From assembly GCA_002748355.1 (NCBI GenBank), contig PDSF01000045.1, positions 27,212-91,211 of the forward strand: 64,000 bases of DNA, written 5' to 3'. The notes under the pieces were generated by a model, which was not told where the DNA came from, did not search any database, and worked only from the letters and a program-made list of their open reading frames with translations. Shown here piece by piece: positions 36,652 through 45,898 of the stretch. Both the position numbers and the translations under genes were made by a program. The stretch comes from Planctomycetota bacterium. GTDB lineage: Bacteria > Planctomycetota > UBA1135 > GCA-002748355. Within the stretch, counting starts at the first letter, position 1. The number at the start of each line of letters is the position of its first letter.

Positions 36652-38706
36652 ATGATTATGAAGCGAATCGCATGCCTTGCCGTCGCGGGCGCCGTCTTGG
36701 CGTTCACGGCGCCGGCTTTCGCGCATGGCGGCCAGTATCGTGGCCCCGGCGACACCGTCCCCCCCAACCCCGGCGGCAGCGGCGGCGGCAAGACCGGCAG
36801 CCCCGGCAGCCCCACCACTCCGTCCCCGGGCAGCCCCAGCACCCCGACCCCGAGCGGCCCGACTTCCGGCGGTGGCGGCCCCGTCACCGCGCCTCCTGCC
36901 CCGAGCACAGGTGGCCAGCGGCGTGGCACCGGCCCCGTCACCGGCGGGATGGGCATGCCCCTCCAGGACGACTTCACCCAGTGGCAATTCTGGTGGGAGT
37001 TCAACAAGGCTCCCTTCCTGCAGCTCAAGGCTGCGATCCACGCGGGTGGCCTGACGACCGGCTCCGACGACTTTGAGCTCGGCCAGGGCCGTAAGGGCGC
37101 GGCTAAGGACACGCTTAGCCCCTCCGACAGTGACCGTAAGGAGATGATCCCGGCACTGCAGAAAGTGCTTAAGGATCCCAGCAGCAACAAGGACATCGTG
37201 TCCTCGTGCATGGTCGCTCTCGCCAAGATCGGCTCCAGTGCCGATCCTAAATACTTCGAGGACAATATCCTTCCTCTGCTCAAGACGTTCCTGGCCAACC
37301 AGGACGCGGAAAAGCGCGAGGTCGCAGCGCTCGCCATGGGCATTGCTGCCATTCCAGCGGCTGTTCCCGATCTGCTTGAGCTGGCCAAGGACTCTGATGA
37401 CGGCCGCAAGCTCTGTGAACGCCCGCAAGGTGTCGATGTCCGCACGCGCTCCTTCTCTTGCTATGGCCTCGGCTTGATCGCCTATGGCAGCAAAGACCCC
37501 GAGCTTAAGAACAAGGTCCTTGAGGCGATGAAGGGCCTGCTTGAGGACAAGCAAGTCAAGCGTCGCGATATCCAGGTCGCTGCTCTCAACGCGATTCGTT
37601 TGCTGCGTCCGGATTTCTCGACCGAAGCCGGTCGCAAGCTGCAGCAGGAAATCGTGGACTACGCTCTGGCCTACCTCGAGCGCGATGAGATCTACGATCA
37701 GATCCGTTCCCACGCCATCGCCGTTATGGCCAAGGTCTGCGAGCGTGGTGTCGATGAGCAACTGCGCCAAAAGGTCATTGCCAAGTGCATGGAAGTCCTC
37801 GACAAGCGTAATCGCAAGTGGAAGAAGTGGACCCAGCAGTCCGCGGTCCAGGCTCTTGGAGTCATCGGAAACGCTGAGGACAGCGAGGTCATCAAGACTC
37901 TGGCTCGTTATACCAAGTCAGGAAAGGACGCGCTGGCCAAGAACTTTGCAGCGATCGCCCTCGGGCAAATCGGCGGCAGCGAGGCAAAGGAAATTCTCGT
38001 CAAGCAGCTGCAGAGTTCTCGCGTCCAGAAGATGAGCAAGCCTTGGATCGCCCTCGGCCTTGCTGTGCGCGACTTCAACAGCCGCAATAACGACAGCAGC
38101 TACGATATCGATTCCGCTGTTGGCGAGATGATTGCCAAGGAGATGAAGAAGAACAGTAACGCGCTCTACGCTGCTGGTTATGCCGTCTCTCTTGGCATGA
38201 TGAAGTTCACCGATGCCGGTGACGATTTGGTTGATCGCCTACTCAAGGTCAAAAACCAAGACGAGGCCGCAGGCTACTTCATGGTTGGACTGGGCTTGAT
38301 GCGTTACAACCAGGCCATGGCAGACATCAAGGAGATCGTCCGTGGTGCCACTCGCCGTGACCAACTGCTGACCCAAGGTTCCATCGCCCTCGGTCTGCTT
38401 GGCGATAAGCAAATCGCCCAGCAGCTCGTCGACAAGATGAAGAAGCAGGGCACGGTGTCGGTCATGAGCGCACTAGCCCAGGCTCTTGGCTTTATCGGTG
38501 ATCGCCGCTCGGTGAAACCACTGATCCAAATCCTCGAAGACAAGACGCTCCAGAACATCCCCCGGGCCTTTGCGGCCGTCGCCCTTGGGCTGGTGGGAGA
38601 CAAGGAGCCACTGCCCTGGAACAGCAAAATCGCCGTGAATGCGAACTACCGCGCCAATGTCGAGACCTTGACCGGCGGTACCGGTGGCATCCTGGACATC
38701 CTCTGA
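36652..38706 (+). CDS. Exported HEAT-repeat protein with Pro/Gly/Ser-rich linker
   Basis: About 684 residues from the ATG at 36652 (GGAG 8 bp upstream). The N-terminal signal peptide (MKRIACLAVAGAVLAFTAPAFA, cleavage after AFA) targets it outside the cytoplasm. A flexible linker rich in Pro, Gly, Ser and Thr (about residues 30-100) follows, then a compact WQFWWEFNKAPFLQLK segment and about fifteen HEAT-like units (for example KEMIPALQKVLKDPSSNKDIV, SVMSALAQALGFIGDRRSVKPLIQIL). Such secreted HEAT proteins are frequent in planctomycetes, and binding roles are presumed. It is a single-gene unit facing a strong convergent terminator. Confidence 0.85.
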   Translation: MIMKRIACLAVAGAVLAFTAPAFAHGGQYRGPGDTVPPNPGGSGGGKTGSPGSPTTPSPGSPSTPTPSGPTSGGGGPVTAPPAPSTGGQRRGTGPVTGGMGMPLQDDFTQWQFWWEFNKAPFLQLKAAIHAGGLTTGSDDFELGQGRKGAAKDTLSPSDSDRKEMIPALQKVLKDPSSNKDIVSSCMVALAKIGSSADPKYFEDNILPLLKTFLANQDAEKREVAALAMGIAAIPAAVPDLLELAKDSDDGRKLCERPQGVDVRTRSFSCYGLGLIAYGSKDPELKNKVLEAMKGLLEDKQVKRRDIQVAALNAIRLLRPDFSTEAGRKLQQEIVDYALAYLERDEIYDQIRSHAIAVMAKVCERGVDEQLRQKVIAKCMEVLDKRNRKWKKWTQQSAVQALGVIGNAEDSEVIKTLARYTKSGKDALAKNFAAIALGQIGGSEAKEILVKQLQSSRVQKMSKPWIALGLAVRDFNSRNNDSSYDIDSAVGEMIAKEMKKNSNALYAAGYAVSLGMMKFTDAGDDLVDRLLKVKNQDEAAGYFMVGLGLMRYNQAMADIKEIVRGATRRDQLLTQGSIALGLLGDKQIAQQLVDKMKKQGTVSVMSALAQALGFIGDRRSVKPLIQILEDKTLQNIPRAFAAVALGLVGDKEPLPWNSKIAVNANYRANVETLTGGTGGILDIL

Positions 38707-38757
38707 TCCAGGCTTGCTGTTTCTGGGCGGCCTGATTCTGGGCGCCTAGAGTCTTCT

Positions 38758-38790
38758 GCGGGCCGTGGGAGCTGAACTCTCACGGCCCGC
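38758..38790. terminator. Strong bidirectional terminator-like hairpin
   Basis: GCGGGCCGTGGGAG (38758-38771) pairs with CTCTCACGGCCCGC (38777-38790), a 14-bp stem with one G-U pair and a CTGAA loop. It lies between convergent genes ending at 38706 and 38829, as expected for a shared terminator, though the flanks lack a long T-run. Confidence 0.7.
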
Positions 38791-38828
38791 GCCATGTACG
38801 GGCCATTGATCGCTGCGCGATAACGCCT

Positions 38829-39326
38829 TCAGTCGCAGCGCCTTTTCATGCGCCGGGCAAGGACCCAGACCAAGCCGCTGAACAGGAACAGGCCGCCGCC
38901 CCCCAGGCCAGCCAGAAGCCCTGCGCGTCCCCGCGCGGACTCGGCACGCTCGCGGAGTTCCTGTTCACGGTCCAGGCCAGCCAAGCCGCTCTCGGCAATG
39001 CGAAGCCAAGCCTCCTTGTCTGCTCCGATCTTGGCGATCCGCTGGTAGCTGTGCCGGGCTTGTGAATACTCTCCCAGCAAATGCTCTGCGATGGCCTGCC
39101 GATACAAAACCTGGAGATCCTCGCTCCAAGTCGCTCGCTGGGAACGAATCAAATGGAGAGCCTCGCTGGGCCGCCCATCCTGCAGGAGATAATCCAAGAG
39201 CTGCAGCCGTGCCGGATGACTTGGCTCCTTGTCGACCAGCTTCCGCAAACGGGCACAAGCTGCGCGAGAGCTTCCTCGCTCCCAGAGGGCCTTGGCCGCA
39301 GCGACAGCAGAGCGCTCCTGCATCAT
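38829..39326 (-). CDS. TPR-like protein with C-terminal membrane anchor
   Basis: A 165-residue protein with TPR-like helix pairs (for example GSSRAACARLRKLVDKEPSHPARLQLLDYLLQDG, and LLGEYSQARHSYQRIAKIG) followed by one C-terminal hydrophobic helix (GLLAGLGGGGLFLFSGLVWVLA) and a basic end, RRMKRRCD. It therefore looks tail-anchored in the membrane with the TPRs facing the cytoplasm. Its ATG overlaps the stop codon of the preceding spermidine-synthase-like gene by 4 bp, indicating a shared operon. Confidence 0.75.
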   Translation of the reverse strand: MMQERSAVAAAKALWERGSSRAACARLRKLVDKEPSHPARLQLLDYLLQDGRPSEALHLIRSQRATWSEDLQVLYRQAIAEHLLGEYSQARHSYQRIAKIGADKEAWLRIAESGLAGLDREQELRERAESARGRAGLLAGLGGGGLFLFSGLVWVLARRMKRRCD

Positions 39327-40981
39327 GGCCGCTCGCTGCGGTAGAGGGTCTCATGCAAGTCCAGCAACTGCGAACGATCGTCGCTGAGCCGTTCGCCTTC
39401 GGGAAGAGGGTCCCAGCATCGCCAGGCCCCATCGCGCTGCGCCCGCTTCCAAAGCCCTGGGGAGAGACCCTGGGGGCGTTGCGAGCTACGAAGGGCACTC
39501 AGAAGCCGCTTGCAGCTTCCGCTATGCGCGAGGAGCAGGGCGTTGCGTTGGCGTGGAAGCTGCAAGCTCTCGACGCTCTCGAACACGGCCGCCGCGGTTC
39601 CGGCGACACGCGGCAACACCGGGCCCCCTTGGGGCAGTTCGCCAATGTTCATGGCCAGGATGCCATCTTCGCTGAGCAGCTCCCGAACGCGGTGGAAGAA
39701 CTCGACGCTGGCCAGTTGCGGAGGCACGTAGATCTGATGCCGATAGGCATCCAGGAGGATGAGATCGAAGGGTGCCTCGGCGCTCGCACAGCGTTCGACG
39801 TAGAGACGCCCGCCGATTCCGCCGATCAGCTGGATGCGAGGATGCTCGCGACCGGGGCTATCGAAAAAGCGCCGCCCAAGCTCAAGCACGACCGGATCCA
39901 GCTCGACGCCGATTCCTTGCATCTTCTGGCCCGCGGCATGGTCGACGGCACGCAGCAGGGCTCCGGTTGCACAGCCGATGCTCAGCACCTTGATGGGCTG
40001 CTCCTGGGCTAGGCGAGTGGCGGGCAACAGAGCCGGCAGGAGGGCGAAGGCATCGTAGTAGCGCCCATTGCTGAGCGCCTCGCCTTCGATACGCACGCTG
40101 TGGTAGCTGTCGGCGCCCTCGTTGATGGCCAGGAGGCGGATCCGTGCTTCCCGCTGGGGAGTCTTTTCGCCCCGATGACCGCCTTCGGAACTCGCGAGCT
40201 TCTCCCTTCCCTCGAGCACCCAAAGGCGCTGGTAGCGACTGTCCTGCATCTCAAGCAGCCGGTATCCCGATTGGGCCAACCAGGCCGGCATTCCGGCATC
40301 TAGCAGCAAGCAAGGGCTGGCCGCCAGCGGCAGAAGCAGAAGCAACAGGTAGGACCTAGAGCGTTTGCCCCCGGCGAAGGCCAAGCTCAGAGCACAGCCA
40401 AAGAGGATGATCGCGAAGAGCCCGAAGCTGGCACGCAAGCCTAGTGAGGGCACGAGAACATGCGTCGCCAAGAAGGTTCCCGCCAGGCTACCGAGGGTCC
40501 CAAAGGCATAAACGCTGCCACTGGCTCGCCCGATCTGGGAGTTCTCCGCACAGCTGAGTTTGATCAGGCAGGGCGAAGCCATGCCCAGCAAGAGGATGGG
40601 CGGGGCGAAGACAAGAAGACCCACAGCCAGAGAGCCACGGATCATGACCCCGAGCGCCAGATCCAGAGGCAGAGGATCGGGAAGCACCAGCTGCGACAGC
40701 CAGGAGGCCAGATACGGCGCAAGAGCGAGCAGGGCGGCGGCGATGGAAAAGGCCGGTATCAGAACACGCCGAGCCAGCCCGCGATCGGCAAAGATGCCAC
40801 CAAGCCAAGCTCCCAGCGCCAAAGCCAGGAGCATCACGGCAATGACATTGGTCCAAACTGGCGCCGAGTCCCCAAAGCTGGGAGCGAGCACACGCACTGC
40901 TGCCAGTTCTGCCCCCATGGTCGCGAAGCCCGAGGCTAGTGCCAGCAGTGCGGAAAGCGCCCTCGCGCCCTTAGGGCTCAC
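39323..40981 (-). CDS. Membrane-fused spermidine-synthase-like protein
   Basis: A 552-residue fusion: an N-terminal membrane domain (about 1-220) with seven or more hydrophobic helices, resembling the MFS-like part of fused membrane spermidine synthases, and a C-terminal methyltransferase-fold domain. The latter shows VLSIGCATGALLRAV (SAM or nucleotide-type loop) and FDLILLDAYRHQIYVP, as in spermine/spermidine synthases. True polyamine synthesis is uncertain for fused members; some act on unknown substrates. It overlaps the upstream esterase-like gene and the downstream TPR gene by 4 bp each. Confidence 0.82.
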   Translation of the reverse strand: MSPKGARALSALLALASGFATMGAELAAVRVLAPSFGDSAPVWTNVIAVMLLALALGAWLGGIFADRGLARRVLIPAFSIAAALLALAPYLASWLSQLVLPDPLPLDLALGVMIRGSLAVGLLVFAPPILLLGMASPCLIKLSCAENSQIGRASGSVYAFGTLGSLAGTFLATHVLVPSLGLRASFGLFAIILFGCALSLAFAGGKRSRSYLLLLLLPLAASPCLLLDAGMPAWLAQSGYRLLEMQDSRYQRLWVLEGREKLASSEGGHRGEKTPQREARIRLLAINEGADSYHSVRIEGEALSNGRYYDAFALLPALLPATRLAQEQPIKVLSIGCATGALLRAVDHAAGQKMQGIGVELDPVVLELGRRFFDSPGREHPRIQLIGGIGGRLYVERCASAEAPFDLILLDAYRHQIYVPPQLASVEFFHRVRELLSEDGILAMNIGELPQGGPVLPRVAGTAAAVFESVESLQLPRQRNALLLAHSGSCKRLLSALRSSQRPQGLSPGLWKRAQRDGAWRCWDPLPEGERLSDDRSQLLDLHETLYRSERP

Positions 40982-42393
40982 TTGTCCTCGCTCGTCTCGC
41001 CCTTGGGCACGTTGTACTGCGCGCTGGTGGTAAAGAGGAATCGAGAGTCACCACGGAGGTAGGCGGAATTGGCCATATTCAGCAGCCGCCGCGTACGCTT
41101 ATCCTTTTGGATTTTTCCGTTAATGACGAGCGTGAACTCTTTACTAAGGTCGATCAGGGCATCGTTAAAAAAGAGCTGAATTTGGTCGACGTTTCTCGCC
41201 GTAATCTCGATGCGATTCTTTTCGCGGTCGGCAACGGCCTTGACCATGGGGCGCTCCTCTTCAGAGGTCTGGTTCAGGAAGTCGCCCTGAGTAATCCGGA
41301 TCCAGTAGCCCTTGCGAAACAAGTCGTGTGGGGGCTGGAGCTGGACGGTCGAGGCGAAGAGGTTACGCGCCGCACCTTTCATCCACTCGAAAACCGCCTG
41401 CCCCTGATCCGCATACGGGGCCTCGCCGTCGGCTTCGATGATCTTGAACTGGGGATGCTTTCCGGCCTCGAGCTGCTTCTTCAGCTTGTCCATCGTCTCC
41501 TCGCCTTTCTTGCCGATGACGAGGATGGGAACCAGGTGGGTATTGGCCACGGTGAGGCTTTCGATGCCCTGAGGGTCGCGCAAAATCAGGCCACCGAAAC
41601 GGTCAGGGAACAGCGACACCAAGCGCATAGCAAAGGGCGTCGAGTCGCCGATGGCATCCAGATAGATCCGGTCGGTATCCAGGCGATACACGTTAAAGAG
41701 GCGACCAAGGACCTTCAGCATCCAGCTTAACTTCGGGCGTTCGGCCGAGACCTCGCGTTGGCTCAGGATGTTTGTGACCGTGGAGAGGTCATGATCCTTA
41801 GGGAGCTCTGGCGCAACGATCAGCCGGTCTTTGGACCTCTCCGATCCCTCTGGCCAAAGCTGTGTCAGGTAGTCTTGAACCTTATCGGTATCCCGAGACG
41901 CCAGGGTGATAACTAGTGGCCAGTTTTTATTCGGCTGATAACCCTTCGGGCGAAGGATCCAGTACGGGCCGAGCTTTTCTCGCTTATTGGTCCACTCTCT
42001 GGCGATCTTTCCACTGCTGAACACCTTCTTTTTGGGAAAGCAGCCGTCGAAGATTTGCAGGAGGTCAGGAATCGAACCCAGTACACCTCCTACCTTCTCG
42101 TCATTCTTCCTCAAGGCCTTGATAAAGCTTTGCCGTCCTTCACGGGCCTTCTTGTTGAGCTGACGAATCTTTTTGCGGCCACGAGAGCTTTGTTCTGCCC
42201 CCCTATTGGCCAGCCCATCCCCCTCCATCTGGGGCTCGAACCAAGCCTGCAGCTGCCCCTGTAGCCTCTTGATAACCCGGGGTTTCAGCTTGGGTTTGCC
42301 CAGGTCCTTGCCAGTTTGCGCGGCGAGCGACGAAGCGGGCAAGGAGAAGGCGATGGCCGTTAAGAAGAAGAGAGAGTAGCGAGCCTTCAGCAT
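40978..42393 (-). CDS. Exported alpha/beta-hydrolase-like protein
   Basis: About 471 residues from the ATG at 42391-42393, preceded by AGGA; the frame is open upstream to 42432. A signal peptide (MLKARYSLFFLTAIAFSLPASSLA) directs export. The middle resembles the PHB-depolymerase/carboxylesterase fold (WILRPKGYQPNKNWPLVITLASR; ATPFAMRLVSLFPDRFGGLILRDPQG), but no clean GxSxG nucleophile motif is apparent: the equivalent position reads DAIGDSTPFAM. The enzyme may be inactive or an adapted binding protein. Its stop codon overlaps the ATG of the membrane spermidine-synthase-like gene. Confidence 0.68.
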   Translation of the reverse strand: MLKARYSLFFLTAIAFSLPASSLAAQTGKDLGKPKLKPRVIKRLQGQLQAWFEPQMEGDGLANRGAEQSSRGRKKIRQLNKKAREGRQSFIKALRKNDEKVGGVLGSIPDLLQIFDGCFPKKKVFSSGKIAREWTNKREKLGPYWILRPKGYQPNKNWPLVITLASRDTDKVQDYLTQLWPEGSERSKDRLIVAPELPKDHDLSTVTNILSQREVSAERPKLSWMLKVLGRLFNVYRLDTDRIYLDAIGDSTPFAMRLVSLFPDRFGGLILRDPQGIESLTVANTHLVPILVIGKKGEETMDKLKKQLEAGKHPQFKIIEADGEAPYADQGQAVFEWMKGAARNLFASTVQLQPPHDLFRKGYWIRITQGDFLNQTSEEERPMVKAVADREKNRIEITARNVDQIQLFFNDALIDLSKEFTLVINGKIQKDKRTRRLLNMANSAYLRGDSRFLFTTSAQYNVPKGETSEDK

Positions 42394-42521
42394 GTGAAAC
42401 GTTCCTGTTCGAGTGCGTAGCGACAGAGGCACTCAGGGTGTCTATCTGGGAAAGACGGAGCAGCATTGAAACATCCGTGGCGAACTGTCGCCAGCAGGAC
42501 GGGGAGGAGAGATCGCGGATC

Positions 42522-43409
42522 TCACGGCTCTTGCAGCCGCTCTTTGGGGCCGATCTCTAGCAAAATGCGCGCCAACCAATACCGTGCCCTTGTTCGACTG
42601 GAGTCGCGCTGGATGGCTTCTTGGAGAAGATCGCGAGCTTCGCTCAGGCGCTCGACGCGCCGAGGTCCCTGCGGCTCCGCCGCAAGCATGAGGAATCGGG
42701 CCAGATTGCCTCGGCAGCTGTCCTGGCCCTTCGGGTCGGCATCATCGGCAGCGCCTTCTCGAAGCAGCTGCTCCGCACGGCAACGATCACCGCTCGCCTG
42801 CGCCAGCAGACCCAGCTCATTCAAAATCCAGGCTGCTCTCCGGCCTTCACGGGTCAAGGCTCGCTTGTAGGCCTGTCGTGCGGCCGAGTATTGGCCCAGA
42901 AGCCGCAGAGCCAGGCCAGTGTTGGCAGAGGCCCAGGCCGCGTTGCGATAGAGGGCTTCGACCCGTCGCAGGTGCTCAAGGAGTTCCGGAGCGGCCACTC
43001 CGGCCCGGGCTAGGCGAATCGCATCACTTCCCCCGCGATCTGCGGCAAAGGCAGCGAAGCGCGGGGCGCGCATCAGCTCTGCAGCCTGGGCAAACCAGGC
43101 CGCCCATTGACCCTTGGCGCGCATCGCCAGTCCGGCAAGGAGGGGCGCGAGGCCCGATCGCGCCTTTTGCGAGAGCTTCGCGTCCAGGGCTCGGAGTTCA
43201 TGGCTCTCCAGCTTGGCCAGGGCATGGGCGGCGTCGAAGAACCGCAGCGGGCTGCGATTCTGGTAGCTGGCATCCAGCAGGCTTGCCGCGACCTGCCACT
43301 CCCCTGCTGCGAGTTCCGAGGCGAAAAGGCCGCGAGCCCGCTCGGCAGGGCTCTGAGCCAGAAGAACCGTAGTCAGAAGGGCGAGAGCCAGAGCCGCCGA
43401 CGTCTTCAT
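42522..43409 (-). CDS. Exported TPR-like protein downstream of purM
   Basis: A 295-residue protein with an apparent signal peptide (MKTSAALALALLTTVLLAQS). The mature part is helical, with TPR-like repeats at the C-terminal half (ASANTGLALRLLGQYSAARQAYKRAL and similar). No catalytic motif is seen. Its start codon overlaps the purM stop by 4 bp, so it is co-transcribed with purM, although a metabolic link is not obvious. Confidence 0.75.
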   Translation of the reverse strand: MKTSAALALALLTTVLLAQSPAERARGLFASELAAGEWQVAASLLDASYQNRSPLRFFDAAHALAKLESHELRALDAKLSQKARSGLAPLLAGLAMRAKGQWAAWFAQAAELMRAPRFAAFAADRGGSDAIRLARAGVAAPELLEHLRRVEALYRNAAWASANTGLALRLLGQYSAARQAYKRALTREGRRAAWILNELGLLAQASGDRCRAEQLLREGAADDADPKGQDSCRGNLARFLMLAAEPQGPRRVERLSEARDLLQEAIQRDSSRTRARYWLARILLEIGPKERLQEP

Positions 43410-44443
43410 CGCAGCTGCACTTCCCGGCTGCCCGCCACCGCCTCGCCGACGAGCACCGGCGCTTCACCGGCGGCAACCAAGCGCTGCATCACCTGGTCGA
43501 CGCTCTTGGGGTCGACCAGGAGGACGAAGCCAAAGCCCATGTTGAAGACCCGGTAGGCCTCGTTGCGCTCGATGTTCCCGTGCTCCATCAGGTAGCGGAA
43601 GATGGCCGGCGGCTGGACCATTGCAACATCGATCTCCACGCCAATCCCTTCCGGCAAGACGCGGGGGATGTTATCGAAGAGCCCCCCACCGGTGATGTGG
43701 GCGCAGGCGTGCACATCTTGGCTGCCCTGGAGCAGGGGGAGCACCGGCTTCAGGTAGCTCTTGTGCTCGGCGAGCAAGGCCGCAGCCAGGCTGCCTTCGA
43801 TCTCGCCGGGAGCATCCTGCACATCGTGCCCCAGCTCCTCGAAGAGGATCCGTCGCGCGAGGGAGTATCCGTTCGTGTGCAGCCCCGAGCTGGGCAGGCT
43901 GATGATTACATCGCCGGCCTGGACCCTGGAGCCATCGAGCAGGTCTTCCTGCCGCACCGAACCGACGATGGTGCCCACGACCTCAAAGTCGCCATCCTCA
44001 TACATGCCTGGCATCTCGGCGGTCTCGCCGCCCAGCAGGGCCAAGCCGTTTTCGCGGCAGGCACGGGCCAAGCCCTGGAGTATCTCCCCCACCTGTGTCG
44101 GCTGCATCTTGCCGCAGCCGACATAGTCGAGGAAGAAGAGGGGGCGCGCCCCTTGGACGAGGATGTCGTTGACGCAGTGGTTCACCAGGCAAGCGCCGAT
44201 GCTGTCATAGCGCTTGGTCATGGCCGCAACCTTGACCTTGGTGCCGACGCCATCGGCCGAGGCAACGAGGATCTCCCCCTCCGCGCCAACACGCGCAGGG
44301 TCGAAGAGACCACCAAAGCTGCCGATGTCGCTCACGACACCCTCGGTGAACGTCGTGCGAATGGCGTCCTTGGCCCTCGTCACGGCATCGTACTTGGCGT
44401 CGATGTCGACGCCGGCTTCGCGATAACGCGAGCTCTTGCTCAT
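43406..44443 (-). CDS. purM: Phosphoribosylformylglycinamidine cyclo-ligase (AIR synthetase)
   Basis: Fifth step in purine synthesis: closes FGAM to AIR with ATP. The product has 345 residues, normal for the family. Visible: DAKYDAVTRAKDAI (about 14-27), ADGVGTKVKVA, NHCVNDILVQGARPLFFLDY and GGETAEMPGMY, all family signatures. The C-terminal half (HTNGYSLARRILFEE, HITGGGLFDNIPRVLPEG) is complete. It is preceded by a 312-bp spacer shared with the divergent dxr. Confidence 0.97.
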   Translation of the reverse strand: MSKSSRYREAGVDIDAKYDAVTRAKDAIRTTFTEGVVSDIGSFGGLFDPARVGAEGEILVASADGVGTKVKVAAMTKRYDSIGACLVNHCVNDILVQGARPLFFLDYVGCGKMQPTQVGEILQGLARACRENGLALLGGETAEMPGMYEDGDFEVVGTIVGSVRQEDLLDGSRVQAGDVIISLPSSGLHTNGYSLARRILFEELGHDVQDAPGEIEGSLAAALLAEHKSYLKPVLPLLQGSQDVHACAHITGGGLFDNIPRVLPEGIGVEIDVAMVQPPAIFRYLMEHGNIERNEAYRVFNMGFGFVLLVDPKSVDQVMQRLVAAGEAPVLVGEAVAGSREVQLR

Positions 44444-44755
44444 CTTGGCTCCTGGCTCCGATCTGCGGGCGCTGCTGCCTGGTTCGAACTAGCACCGCAG
44501 AGTGTCGAGCATGAGGCGCCCGGACTCAAAGGCGTTCTTCCCTGGCAACGCCGGAGAAGGAGCAAAGCTGGCTGCTGCCTAGAAAAAGTGGCTGCGCAGA
44601 CGAGCCCTGGACAAGACTGGGCTCGTCGAGGCACCTGAGAATTCTCGAAAAATCACCCGTCGCTACGGCTGCTGTGAACTAATCCTCACGGGCGGCGCTC
44701 TCGCCGATTAGCATCCTTCCCTTTCCTTCCCGTTTTTCCCCTCCCGCCGCCAGTT
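44444..44755. other. Divergent promoter spacer between purM and dxr
   Basis: No gene is visible in these 312 bp. It should carry promoters for both divergent genes; I could not pick either with confidence. It contains a hairpin with arms ACGAGCCC (44600-44607) and GGGCTCGT (44619-44626), and a perfect 10-bp palindrome GAGAATTCTC (44637-44646) that could bind a dimeric regulator. Confidence 0.5.
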
Positions 44756-45898
44756 ATGCAGCGCATTGCCGTCCTCGGATCGACCGGCTCGATTGGCCGC
44801 AGCACCCTCGACGTGGTCTCGGGCCACCGAGACCGCTTCGAGATCGTGCTCCTCAGCGCAGGGAGCCGTTCCGAGCGTCTCTTTGCCCAGGCTGGGGACT
44901 TCTCCCCCAAGGCCCTCGTCCTAGCCGAGCTGGAGGGCAGCACCGAACTCGCCGGCGCTCCCGACGGCAGCCGAGTCTTTTTCGGGGAAGAGGGGTTACT
45001 CCAGGCGCTGGAAGAAACGCAGCCCGAGCTCGTGGTCAACGCGATCATGGGCGCCGCCGGCTTGCGTGCCTCGGCCTGGACCCTGAGGCACGGCCGCAAG
45101 CTTTTGCTGGCCAACAAGGAGAGCCTGGTTGTCGCCGGCCCCGTGCTCCGCGCCCTGCAGAAAGAGCATGGCGGCACGATCCTTCCCATCGACAGCGAGC
45201 ACGCCGCAATCCACCAGTGCCTGCGCGGGGAACGCCGCAGCGACCTGAAACGCATCTGGCTGACCTGCTCGGGGGGCCCCTTCCGGGATACCCCCCGCGA
45301 AAAGCTGGCAGCGGTGAGCGTTGAAGAGGCGCTGGCCCATCCGACCTGGGCCATGGGCGCGCGCATCAGCATTGGCAGCGCCACCTTGATGAACAAGGCC
45401 TTCGAGGTCCTCGAGGCGCAGCAGCTGTTCGACCTTGCGGCCGAGGAGATCGAAGTCATCGTCCATCGACAATCCATCGTGCACTCGATGGTCGATTTCC
45501 GCGACGGCTCGATCATGGCCCAGCTCGGCGTTCCCGACATGCGGGTGCCGATCTGCTACTGCCTCGGGCATCCAGAGCGTCTGGACTTCGCCTTCGAGGG
45601 CTTTGATCCCGTCAAGTTCGCCCAGCTCACGTTCGAAGAGGTCGACAAGGAGCGCTTCCCGGCGCTCGAACTCGGCTACGAGTGCATCCGGCGCGGCGGA
45701 GACTCGGGCGCGATCGTCAACGCTGCGGACGAGGTCGCGACGGCAAGCTTCCTCGCCGGCGATATCCCCTTCCCCCGTATTACCGAGACTATTTACGAGG
45801 TCCTTTCGCGGCGATCGACGCGAACGGTCTCGAGCGTCGAAGAGGTTCTCGACGCGGATAGCTGGGCCCGACAAGAGGCACTACGTTGCTTGCGTTAG
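44756..45898 (+). CDS. dxr: 1-deoxy-D-xylulose 5-phosphate reductoisomerase
   Basis: Second enzyme of the MEP isoprenoid pathway, NADPH-dependent. A 380-residue protein with the nucleotide-binding LGSTGSIGRSTLDVV (about 7-21), ANKESLV (about 121-127), PIDSEHAAIHQCL (about 145-157), and SWMGARISI-like and MNKAFEVLEA regions. Length and order are normal. The last 13 bp overlap the start of rseP, a dxr-rseP coupling seen in many bacteria. No clear ribosome site stands before the ATG. Confidence 0.96.
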   Translation: MQRIAVLGSTGSIGRSTLDVVSGHRDRFEIVLLSAGSRSERLFAQAGDFSPKALVLAELEGSTELAGAPDGSRVFFGEEGLLQALEETQPELVVNAIMGAAGLRASAWTLRHGRKLLLANKESLVVAGPVLRALQKEHGGTILPIDSEHAAIHQCLRGERRSDLKRIWLTCSGGPFRDTPREKLAAVSVEEALAHPTWAMGARISIGSATLMNKAFEVLEAQQLFDLAAEEIEVIVHRQSIVHSMVDFRDGSIMAQLGVPDMRVPICYCLGHPERLDFAFEGFDPVKFAQLTFEEVDKERFPALELGYECIRRGGDSGAIVNAADEVATASFLAGDIPFPRITETIYEVLSRRSTRTVSSVEEVLDADSWARQEALRCLR

